The notes under the pieces were generated by a model. The model did no database searches. It was given only the letters and a program-made list of their open reading frames with translations, and was not told the origin of the DNA. From JAWPMT01 sp965215825 (lineage in GTDB: Bacteria > Bacteroidota > Bacteroidia > Cytophagales > Cyclobacteriaceae): a DNA stretch of 64,000 nt. Below, one piece after another: positions 54,541-61,883 of the stretch. The stretch is taken from positions 2,028,055 to 2,092,054 of the forward strand of contig CBDCEM010000002.1 of NCBI GenBank assembly GCA_965215825.1, written 5' to 3'. Position numbers and translations under genes: made by a program. Position 1 is the stretch's first letter, and each line of letters starts with the position of its first letter.

Positions 54541-55299
54541 ATGAAGAAGCTTTTGTCAGCACTCAGTTTTATCAGTCTGTTTTTCGTGAATATCGCTCAG
54601 GCACAGGATAGTCTCTCGGTGCATACCGAAATAGCCATGCGGGGAAGGAGGCAAACTGGAAATCTTGATCAATTTGGGATTAACCCATCGGTAAAAACTG
54701 CCCTTGGCAGTAGAGCATTCAATACCGAACTGACTGGCAATTACCAGTTTTTAAAAGTAAATGACTTCACTTCGATTAATGACCTCTGGGTCAACGGCAT
54801 TTTTCGATTAATACCTGATAAGCGTATTTATCCCTTTGCCATCACCTACTATGGGTTTGCCGATTCTTATAAAATCGATCAATCGTTGATCGGTGGAGCA
54901 GGGGCTGGAATTAATCTCTTAAGTGATTCACCGCATAAAACCTTACAAGTTCACTTATTTGGAGGGTATGCCGATGTTGATTTTGCACCAACCAGTTCTG
55001 TTATTGCAACTCATTCATCAGCAGCCATTGGCTCTTTCGTACGGGGAGACTTTTCAATAGCAAGATCGAGGTTCGACATCCATTGGGAATTTCACTCCTA
55101 CCACTCTGTGAGCAATAGTGATTTTTATGGCGCAAGCAATCTTATCGATGTGAGGTATGCCTTGATCAAAGGTCTGCATTTAAGCGCCAGCCATTCAACC
55201 ATTTTTAACAATACCAGTAATGAAGGAATTGCCAGAACCAACACGCTTCTGATGTTTGGTCTGGCCTTCCGGACGGAAAAAGTTTTTCGCACAAATTAA
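54541..55299 (+). CDS. outer-membrane barrel protein, unknown
   Basis: The signal peptide MKKLLSALSFISLFFVNIAQAQ fixes the start seven bases after the pirin stop (the frame is open further upstream). The remaining 230 residues alternate as beta-strands (AFNTELTGNYQFLKVNDFTS, LIDVRYALIKGLHLSASHST), similar to DUF481-type barrels. Part of the pirin operon by spacing. Confidence 0.75.
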   Translation: MKKLLSALSFISLFFVNIAQAQDSLSVHTEIAMRGRRQTGNLDQFGINPSVKTALGSRAFNTELTGNYQFLKVNDFTSINDLWVNGIFRLIPDKRIYPFAITYYGFADSYKIDQSLIGGAGAGINLLSDSPHKTLQVHLFGGYADVDFAPTSSVIATHSSAAIGSFVRGDFSIARSRFDIHWEFHSYHSVSNSDFYGASNLIDVRYALIKGLHLSASHSTIFNNTSNEGIARTNTLLMFGLAFRTEKVFRTN

Positions 55300-55312
55300 A
55301 TCGAAATCAAAA

Positions 55313-56029
55313 ATGAATAATTCAAGGAATATATTGATCGCAGCAGCTGCTTTCCTTATTAGTTTCTCAACATGGGCACAACCGGATGCCAATTTCGTTT
55401 CAAAGGATCCCAAAACGGACAATTTGCTAACGGGTGATAATACGGTGCTACTGGTCATCGATTGGCAACAAGACCTGATCAATGTGGTAAAAAATATCGA
55501 TCACGATGTGATGATGAACAACATGCAGGGAATGATTAAAACCGCCAGCCTTTTCGACGTACCCGTGATTGAAACAACGATTGGTGTAAAGATGGCAGGA
55601 AGTACTCCGACAGTAATGTCTCTAAAAAGTTTGATTGACCCTGCTGTCGAGAACATAGACAGGGTGTCGCTAAATGCCTGGCAGAACAAGGCGTTGGTAG
55701 AAGCGGTAGAAAAGACAGGACGGAAGAAAATATTGATCACCGGACTTTGGACTTCCGGCTGCCCAACTTACACGGCACTGGATGCCATGGCCGCGGGTTA
55801 TGAGGTATATATCTTCACTGATTTGATGGGAGATGCTACCACCATGGCCCACGAAACGGCTATTGACCGAATGGTACAGGCCGGAGCTATTCCATTCACG
55901 TGGGAAGGTGCCGGCGCGGAAATGCTCAGATCTTACACCAATCCAAAAGCATTTACTGACGAGCAGATTAAAGGTGGTTTTGTTGAAATCATGAAAACTC
56001 ATTTCTACCCATTTGCTGGTAAATATTGA
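55313..56029 (+). CDS. secreted isochorismatase-family hydrolase (YcaC-like)
   Basis: Signal peptide (MNNSRNILIAAAAFLISFSTWAQ) followed by the cysteine hydrolase fold: catalytic Asp in LLVIDWQQDL, nucleophile Cys in GLWTSGCPTYTALDAM. YcaC-like enzymes are hydrolases of unsettled substrate and usually cytosolic; export is unusual. The gene lies 13 bases after the barrel gene in the pirin group. Confidence 0.85.
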   Translation: MNNSRNILIAAAAFLISFSTWAQPDANFVSKDPKTDNLLTGDNTVLLVIDWQQDLINVVKNIDHDVMMNNMQGMIKTASLFDVPVIETTIGVKMAGSTPTVMSLKSLIDPAVENIDRVSLNAWQNKALVEAVEKTGRKKILITGLWTSGCPTYTALDAMAAGYEVYIFTDLMGDATTMAHETAIDRMVQAGAIPFTWEGAGAEMLRSYTNPKAFTDEQIKGGFVEIMKTHFYPFAGKY

Positions 56030-56103
56030 GGTTATTGCTCGGGGTGATGCACTCATCCCGGGCAACTTTCAACTGCGCTAAACAAGTTCAAAACTTTAGA
56101 ATC

Positions 56104-56487
56104 ATGAATAATATCAAACAAACAGATCATTCAAATAAAAAGATATTGGCGCGTGGATGTGATCCTGGTGCTTCCTTTTATGCCAGCAAAGCCATCCCCC
56201 CTCTAATCGGGAACCCCATGTATGTACCCACTACCGATGACGCTGACTTTATCAAAAAATTGAAAACGAGTAAATGGTCAGTGATCTACTTCGCGCCCGG
56301 TGCTTGTCGGTTTAGTGCCTCAAACCGGCCCATTCCCGGAGGGATCGAAGGAACCCGAGGCTGGACATTGGAACAGTACCGCGAGTTGATTTACAAATAT
56401 CAGGGACAAGAAGTACAAATTGTGGAGACGATAGAGGAACGAGAAACCGTCGGTCTTCTCCTGAAGGCGCTGGAAGAATCCAATTAA
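56104..56487 (+). CDS. small unknown protein
   Basis: A 127-residue protein starting at MNNIKQTD; the 26 codons upstream in frame lie in the intergenic stretch and look noncoding. Visible: GCDPGASFYASKAIPPLIGN, WSVIYFAPGACRFSASNRPI, QEVQIVETIEERETVGLLL. It has two cysteines (in ARGCDPG and APGACRF) and a weak thioredoxin-like beta-alpha pattern. No family recognised. Confidence 0.6.
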   Translation: MNNIKQTDHSNKKILARGCDPGASFYASKAIPPLIGNPMYVPTTDDADFIKKLKTSKWSVIYFAPGACRFSASNRPIPGGIEGTRGWTLEQYRELIYKYQGQEVQIVETIEERETVGLLLKALEESN

Positions 56488-56504
56488 AAAAATGATCCGA
56501 TACC

Positions 56505-57893
56505 ATGGCTGATATTCTTGAGCAAGAAACGAAAAAAGCACTCATTTCTATGAGTGTACCAATTAGTATAGGGATGCTGTCGACATTTCTGTTTCAAGTC
56601 ATTGATACCTACTTTGTAGGGCAATTGGGACCTGAAGCATTGGCCGCTTTGAGTTTCTCTTCTACGCTGTACTTCATCATGATAGGCTTGTTTATTGGTC
56701 TATCTGTGGGTGTGTCGATTTTGGTGGGAGAAGCCCAGGGTGCCGGTGATGAAGGTACAGTGAAATCCATTGCTACCATTGGTGTGGTGATTGCCACCTT
56801 ACTGGCTGTCGGACTCTCAGCTCTGTTGATTTTCTTCCTGGAGCCCATTTTTCAATTGCTTGGGGCAAAACCTACGATCATTCCCATGATAAAGGAATAT
56901 TTGGTTCCACTCATTTCAGGAGTGCCTTTACTCACTTTTGGACTTGTAGGTGGGGGAGCTCTTCGTGCCACAGGAAACGTCAATCCTCCTGAAGTAATTA
57001 TGGGAATTGCCGGCGTGATTAATCTCGTTTTCGATTATTTACTGATTTTTGGTATCTGGAGTTTTCCCGAAATGGGGATCAAAGGAGCGGCAATAGCTAC
57101 AGTACTATCATGGATGTTTGTCGTTATTGGGATGTTTATTTTTCTATTCAGAAAAAGACTACTGAATGGCCGGGCTCTTTTTCAGTCGGGACTCCTCTCT
57201 AAGGCAAAGACCATTTTTACATTGGCATTTCCCACCATTATTACCCAGATCATAGGTCCCTTCACCCTGATGTATCTTATCTTTTTGTTGGCTCAGGAAT
57301 CACAATTGGCCGTAGCGGCATTTGGTGTGGCGAGTAGGGTAGAGACACTTTTGTTGATCGGAATTTTAGGGGTAAGTACTGCCATTACTCCTTTCGTTGC
57401 TCAAAATGCCGGTGCAAAAAAGCAGTTGCGCATAGATGAGGCCATCGCTTTTGGTGGTAAGTCCTCGACTTATCTTGGGTTGATCATGGCGTTGATTCTA
57501 TTTGTTACCATTAGGCCCATAGCCGGTTTATTTACGGACAGTGTTGATGTGATTGAAAATACGGTGAACTATTTCTATTTGCTGAGTTTATCCTACGTTT
57601 TCTACGGCCTGTTTTTGATCACCACCTCCATTTATAACGGCTTGCAATTACCAACGAACTCTTTGCGAATTACATTGATCAAGACAGTGGCTTTTACGAT
57701 TCCTTTCACACTGATTGGTTCGTATTGGGGTGTATTCGGGATCTTCCTCGGCCTGGCTGTATCTAATGTTGCGGCGGGTTTGTATGCAGGACATGAAATG
57801 AAAAAGACTTTCAGAAAAATGAACTCTCCGTTAGCTGATGTGAGTGTTTGGAGAGAATATACGAGAGACTTGAATTCTATTTTTAAATGGTGA
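56505..57893 (+). CDS. MATE family efflux transporter
   Basis: A 462-residue protein with twelve membrane helices. The MATE signatures are present in both halves: QVIDTYFVGQLGPEALAALS near the start and FGVASRVETLLLIGILGVST in the second half. It should export cationic or lipophilic compounds with Na+ or H+. Last gene of the pirin group; an exporter beside a reductase and MarR fits a detoxification role. Confidence 0.9.
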   Translation: MADILEQETKKALISMSVPISIGMLSTFLFQVIDTYFVGQLGPEALAALSFSSTLYFIMIGLFIGLSVGVSILVGEAQGAGDEGTVKSIATIGVVIATLLAVGLSALLIFFLEPIFQLLGAKPTIIPMIKEYLVPLISGVPLLTFGLVGGGALRATGNVNPPEVIMGIAGVINLVFDYLLIFGIWSFPEMGIKGAAIATVLSWMFVVIGMFIFLFRKRLLNGRALFQSGLLSKAKTIFTLAFPTIITQIIGPFTLMYLIFLLAQESQLAVAAFGVASRVETLLLIGILGVSTAITPFVAQNAGAKKQLRIDEAIAFGGKSSTYLGLIMALILFVTIRPIAGLFTDSVDVIENTVNYFYLLSLSYVFYGLFLITTSIYNGLQLPTNSLRITLIKTVAFTIPFTLIGSYWGVFGIFLGLAVSNVAAGLYAGHEMKKTFRKMNSPLADVSVWREYTRDLNSIFKW

Positions 57894-57972
57894 AAAGCTG
57901 GGACAGCATTTTTTGCTCTTTCAGTTATCTTAATATTCTGTGCGCTCACTGACCAATAAAGAGTTCAGGTGC

Positions 57973-58326
57973 TTACCAGGAATACTTTTTGATGAGCCTT
58001 TGATAATTGTCAATATTCAATACCCCAACCAACACCAAAACAAACAAGGCCAATATCGCTGTTGTTTTAATCTCATATTGATCAAATACCTCACCTGAGA
58101 GAATAAATAACGTCAACACAATTCCGGAGAGTAAAGCGCCCACAAAAAACTTCAGTGAAGTCCTTAACTGAGTCGATACCTCTTTCTTATAGGCAGATTC
58201 ACTTTGTATGTTGAGCATCATTTCGTTTTCGAAATTAGCATTTGGAAAAGGCCTTGCCTCCGTTCTGACAATGCGCTTTATGAAGTCATCTTTGAATTCT
58301 TCTGATTCACCTGTTTTATCAATCAT
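57973..58326 (-). CDS. membrane protein, possible sigma-factor partner
   Basis: A 117-residue protein: a soluble N-terminus of about 65 residues (EEFKDDFIKRIVRTEARPFP, NANFENEMMLNIQSE) and two membrane helices (FFVGALLSGIVLTLFIL, TAILALFVLVLVGVLNI). It starts one base after the ECF sigma gene stop, the place and build of an anti-sigma factor, but no zinc-binding anti-sigma motif is seen. Confidence 0.65.
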   Translation of the reverse strand: MIDKTGESEEFKDDFIKRIVRTEARPFPNANFENEMMLNIQSESAYKKEVSTQLRTSLKFFVGALLSGIVLTLFILSGEVFDQYEIKTTAILALFVLVLVGVLNIDNYQRLIKKYSW

Positions 58327-58327
58327 G

Positions 58328-58864
58328 CTATTCGTATTTGCTTCCGAGTTGAGTTCGTACGCTTTTTCTGGCCCTATGTAATAAAACCTTGATATTGGCT
58401 ATGGTCCAACCTGTGATTTCACTGATTTCCTTGAGTGTATTTTCTTCCAGATAAAATAAATTCAATACCAGGCTCTCTTTTACAGGAAGAGATCTCATTA
58501 TCCTCGATACTTGCTCCATTTTTGAGTTTTCTGGTTCTATATCAGGTTCAATATATGGTTCTTGATCCTTTTTTCCTTCCAGGATAGAATTATCCTTTTT
58601 AATCTTTCTCAGTCTCTGAAAAGATTCATTGACTATAATGCGATAAAACCACGATTTGAATTGTGAGGTTCTATTGAATGATTTCAAACCATTAAACGCT
58701 TTCATGTAAGCATCCTGAACAATCTCTTCAGCATAGTGATCATCTTTAATAATCGATACCGCTATATTAAAAGCCATGTCCTTATAGTTTTCTAGGAAAT
58801 ACCTAAATGCATGGACGTCTCCGGATAATACCTTATTAATGTATTCACCATCCTTGTCAATCAT
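58328..58864 (-). CDS. ECF family RNA polymerase sigma factor
   Basis: A 178-residue sigma factor: region 2 (DVHAFRYFLENYKDMAFNIA, YAEEIVQDAYMKAFNGL, QFKSWFYRIIVNESFQRLRK) and region 4 (MRSLPVKESLVLNLFYLEEN, TLKEISEITGWTIANIKVLL, HRARKSVR). The start chosen overlaps the upstream gene by eight bases; another ATG lies five codons earlier. Confidence 0.9.
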   Translation of the reverse strand: MIDKDGEYINKVLSGDVHAFRYFLENYKDMAFNIAVSIIKDDHYAEEIVQDAYMKAFNGLKSFNRTSQFKSWFYRIIVNESFQRLRKIKKDNSILEGKKDQEPYIEPDIEPENSKMEQVSRIMRSLPVKESLVLNLFYLEENTLKEISEITGWTIANIKVLLHRARKSVRTQLGSKYE

Positions 58865-59222
58865 CCCTGTTCTTACCAAGAAAATGGTTTACAATAGATG
58901 ATACTCCCAGACAGAATCCGATAATGAATGTGATCAGGAAACCTTTGAAAAGCTCCTGGTCATTTTCTAAATACCTTATTAAAAAAGCGATAATTAAAAA
59001 TGAAAAACTCATTCCTGTGGACACAACACCAAGTTTTAGCCAGGGGAATAGGAATTTGATCTTATTTCTGTTCTGAATCAGAAATATTTCTTCCAGCTTT
59101 TCACCCTTTTTCATGAGATACATTCGCTCTTTGTCCCTGGCTTTTTGATAAAAAAACCAGGCTAGAAAAATCGCTGCAATTATGGCGACGGCAATGACGC
59201 AAAATATTATAGAACCAATCAT
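58857..59222 (-). CDS. DUF6249-like membrane protein
   Basis: About 121 residues with an N-terminal helix (SIIFCVIAVAIIAAIFLAWF), the ERMYLMKKGEKLEEI segment typical of DUF6249, and two more helices (FSFLIIAFLIRYL, FLITFIIGFCLGVSSIV). Such genes are usually next to ECF sigma factors in Bacteroidota, as here. The frame is open 14 codons upstream. Confidence 0.7.
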   Translation of the reverse strand: MIGSIIFCVIAVAIIAAIFLAWFFYQKARDKERMYLMKKGEKLEEIFLIQNRNKIKFLFPWLKLGVVSTGMSFSFLIIAFLIRYLENDQELFKGFLITFIIGFCLGVSSIVNHFLGKNRDD

Positions 59223-59270
59223 AGTGTTAAGTTTATTCGCATAGCCTATTTGTAGCGCTATCATGTGAAA

Positions 59271-60047
59271 TCATTTTTTCCTTTTAGCTGTCATATTCCC
59301 ATTCGCGCTCTGCATCGTCAGGCCCGTTATTTCTCCGGTTTCACTTGAGATGAAAGTAAGTTTCATGGTTTGACTTTCATCTAAAAACTGGTGATCTCCA
59401 TAAGGTTTGATTTCCGCTTTTTGTCCTTGTGCATCACCATAAATTTTTTCTCCTTCCCTTTTGATAGATAAGACAAAATCTGGTGAGAATTCATAATCCC
59501 CCAAATAGCGTGATACTTCACTTGAGGAAAGCTTTATGAAAGTAACATCAGCAATTACAGCTGGTTCTTTCATCTTGTGATCATAGCTTAACATTCTGGA
59601 AGGTACCCATTCATTATTAGCTAGTAAAAACAGATTTGTAAACCTGGCAGAGGTGTTACCAAAGGAGTGTTTCCCGTTCATGAGGGCTCCATATAATTCC
59701 CCATGCTCATATAGTGGGAATACCTCCATACTACCTGCCTCGAGTGTTCTTTTGTAGGGGTTTTGGCCAGAACTACAAAGATTCTTATTCAATGTTTTGA
59801 TAAAGGCAGCTCTTGTTTTTGTAATCCCATCTTTGTCATGATAAAACTCAAATTGCTCTGGTAATAGCTCTTCCAACTGAGCCAGGTTGCATTGATTAAA
59901 CCCTATATCAAACATCAGACTATCCTTAGCTTTTAGTGTTTTGAATAATTCTGAGTCTTGTGGTACCTGCGCATTGACCAGGCTTGCGAATAAGATGATT
60001 ATGAACATGGTTGCCTGGACTTGCCTAATTACTGAATTGATCATCAT
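59271..60047 (-). CDS. secreted SnoaL/DUF4440-like protein
   Basis: Signal peptide (MMINSVIRQVQATMFIIILF, then ASLVNAQ). Residues about 30-145 form an NTF2-like fold of the DUF4440 type: LFKTLKAKDSLMFDIGFNQC, LLPEQFEFYHDKDGITKTRA. The remaining C-terminal part (SRYLGDYEFSPDFVLSIKRE, GEKIYGDAQGQKAEIKPYGD) resembles a DUF3471-type beta domain. Possibly an exported binding protein or enzyme. First of a leftward gene group with the sigma factor. Confidence 0.72.
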   Translation of the reverse strand: MMINSVIRQVQATMFIIILFASLVNAQVPQDSELFKTLKAKDSLMFDIGFNQCNLAQLEELLPEQFEFYHDKDGITKTRAAFIKTLNKNLCSSGQNPYKRTLEAGSMEVFPLYEHGELYGALMNGKHSFGNTSARFTNLFLLANNEWVPSRMLSYDHKMKEPAVIADVTFIKLSSSEVSRYLGDYEFSPDFVLSIKREGEKIYGDAQGQKAEIKPYGDHQFLDESQTMKLTFISSETGEITGLTMQSANGNMTAKRKK

Positions 60048-60164
60048 ATTTTGATTTGTTTTATATGGTTTCATTTCCCCCATAGGATGATAAGATTTTT
60101 GAAAAGGTTACAAATCGGAGAAATAAGTTGTTATTGAATAAATTGAATCTAAACCACACGAAGT

Positions 60165-60617
60165 ATGGGACAGATTGAATCCAAATTGATTACCCTGGGT
60201 TTTAAGCTCGCAACTCCAAAGACGCCAGTTGCCAATTATCTAGGTACAAAGAGAGCGGGTGACTTGCTATTCGTTTCGGGTCGAAAAAGTGAATTGACAG
60301 GGCGAGTAGGAGAGGATGTTACAGAAGAGAAGGCGAAATTGGCGGCACGGGATACGATTTTGTTGATTTTGGCGATCGTGAAAAAGGATATTCATGACCT
60401 TGATCAAATTAAAAGTGTAATTAAAGTGCAAGGCTTCATTAATTCCTCCAGGGATTTTGGGAGGCTTCCTCAAGTGCTTGATGGGGCTTCTGAATTACTT
60501 ATCAATCTATTTGGAGAAGAAGGACATCATGCCCGAACCGCAACGGGAGCCGTTCAATTACCCTATGACGCAACCATTCAATTGGATATGGTATTAGAAA
60601 TGAAACCTATTGTTTAA
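60165..60617 (+). CDS. RidA/YjgF-like family protein
   Basis: A 150-residue member of the RidA superfamily, group with the LGFKLATPKTPVANYLGTKR N-terminus and GDLLFVSGRKSELTGRVGED, then HHARTATGAVQLPYDATIQL near the end. Classical RidA deaminates enamine intermediates with a conserved Arg; here the Arg sits in HHARTATG. Subgroup activity is uncertain. Confidence 0.85.
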   Translation: MGQIESKLITLGFKLATPKTPVANYLGTKRAGDLLFVSGRKSELTGRVGEDVTEEKAKLAARDTILLILAIVKKDIHDLDQIKSVIKVQGFINSSRDFGRLPQVLDGASELLINLFGEEGHHARTATGAVQLPYDATIQLDMVLEMKPIV

Positions 60618-60698
60618 CTCACCGACCTGCTGAGTTAACTTATTGCTTGTCATGGAACCCTATAATCGACTCTTGGTTGAATCAGAGGCAAGAAAAAA

Positions 60699-60718
60699 GG
60701 CGTAGCTCCCACTACGCC
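60699..60718 (-). terminator. intrinsic terminator overlapping the doxX-like stop
   Basis: On the minus strand GGCGTAG, TGGGAG, CTACGCC is followed directly by TTTTTTCTT, a classical rho-independent terminator. The gene's TAG stop is part of the stem. Confidence 0.8.
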
Positions 60719-61152
60719 TGCTTAGCATTCGATTCGCGAATATCCTTTTCAATTAACCAAAGTATACACTTAGCTGACCTCCACTTCCGCTTGCTTTCCA
60801 TAAATTCTTCTGGGTAAAAAAAGGATACCAGCATGATGATTAATGCGATGATTGGAGGAACTACTCCGTCATCACCTGCCTTCATATGGGCAGCTGACGC
60901 CATGACAAAGTCCACCGCAAAACCAAGGTAGGCCAGCTCTTTCAACAGTCTCGACTTATTAGTCCAGATCGCTACCAGCCCCAGAAATTTGGCTATAGCA
61001 AGCGGGTAAACAATGGATCCCGGAACGCCTAATCTTTCAAAAGTTTCTCTGACCATGTCGTGCATGTAGAAATACATGACTACCTGAAATAGTATGAGCA
61101 GGCTAAATAACCCTGTCACAACTCTGTAAATATTAATGTCTCGCTTGTTCAT
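60712..61152 (-). CDS. DoxX-like membrane protein
   Basis: A 146-residue protein with four membrane helices (VVTGLFSLLILFQVVMYFYM, YPLAIAKFLGLVAIW, ELAYLGFAVDFVMASAAHM, IIALIIMLVSFFY), the DoxX-like pattern with the MVRETFERLGVPGSIVYPLA loop. The family is linked to redox stress and quinone handling. It lies downstream of a MarR regulator read on the same strand, separated by 65 bases that carry a likely operator. Confidence 0.82.
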   Translation of the reverse strand: MNKRDINIYRVVTGLFSLLILFQVVMYFYMHDMVRETFERLGVPGSIVYPLAIAKFLGLVAIWTNKSRLLKELAYLGFAVDFVMASAAHMKAGDDGVVPPIIALIIMLVSFFYPEEFMESKRKWRSAKCILWLIEKDIRESNAKQA

Positions 61153-61176
61153 TTTTGTTTATTTGTATTTAATTAA

Positions 61177-61195
61177 CATGTAATTATTTTACATG
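61177..61195. promoter_or_regulatory. probable MarR operator before doxX-like gene
   Basis: CATGTAA, TTATT, TTACATG is a perfect 7-bp inverted repeat. The minus-strand sequence CCATGTAAAATAATT is identical to 61713-61727 before the regulator gene, which marks both as sites for the MarR protein encoded between them. Confidence 0.6.
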
Positions 61196-61217
61196 GAATA
61201 TTTTATTTTAAATTTTT

Positions 61218-61667
61218 TTAACCTCGGAATCGATCTAAAACATCACTCACAAACTTTGCTTCCTCTGCTGAAATATTATGAGTCATTGCCTGCTGGATCA
61301 TACTCTCTTTCTTGTTGATATTTTCGTAGAGACGTATTCCCGCCTTAGTGATCCTGACATGGACGACTCTTCGATCCGTTTCACTCGCTCTTCGCTCAAT
61401 GAAGCCTTTTTTCAAGAGTTTATCGCATAGCCTTGTAGCATTTGGAGATTTATCCAGTAGGCCATCTTTTACTTCGGACATGGTTGTCCACTCAACGACC
61501 GCATTAAGAATTCTCAAAATATTGTATTGCTGAGGTGAGATACCAAAAGGTTTGAGATTCTCAACAAAGGCATTTTGCACCCAATTGGCTGTGAAAACAA
61601 GATTAGTCACAAACCTGTGCTGGTCGCTGACTAATTTGGACTTTATCTCTGAATCAATTTTGGCCAT
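61218..61667 (-). CDS. MarR family regulator
   Basis: A 149-residue winged-helix regulator: GISPQQYNILRILNAVVEWT, KSPNATRLCDKLLKKGFI, then the wing ASETDRRVVHVRITKAG. It is similar in build to the regulator at 52655. The start is MAKIDSE; seven further codons are open upstream. It likely represses itself and the DoxX-like gene through shared CATGTAA sites. Confidence 0.87.
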   Translation of the reverse strand: MAKIDSEIKSKLVSDQHRFVTNLVFTANWVQNAFVENLKPFGISPQQYNILRILNAVVEWTTMSEVKDGLLDKSPNATRLCDKLLKKGFIERRASETDRRVVHVRITKAGIRLYENINKKESMIQQAMTHNISAEEAKFVSDVLDRFRG

Positions 61668-61712
61668 GTGTGTAGTTGACTCACGCAAATGTATAAATAT
61701 AAAATTTATTTA

Positions 61713-61727
61713 CCATGTAAAATAATT
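61713..61727. promoter_or_regulatory. probable MarR operator before its own gene
   Basis: CCATGTAAAATAATT, about 46 bases upstream of the regulator start, repeats the sequence found before the DoxX-like gene. Confidence 0.5.
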
Positions 61728-61883
61728 CCAAGTAATACAAAATAGAATACACTTTGGAATCAATCATTGTAGGAGACCACCAGCCTGGCTCTTGTCAGGC
61801 CCGGCGCACTTCACTATTTTACAGATATTTCCAAATGTGATGTAACCCAATCAAGGGACTTTTACACTCAACCTCTTTCAATA

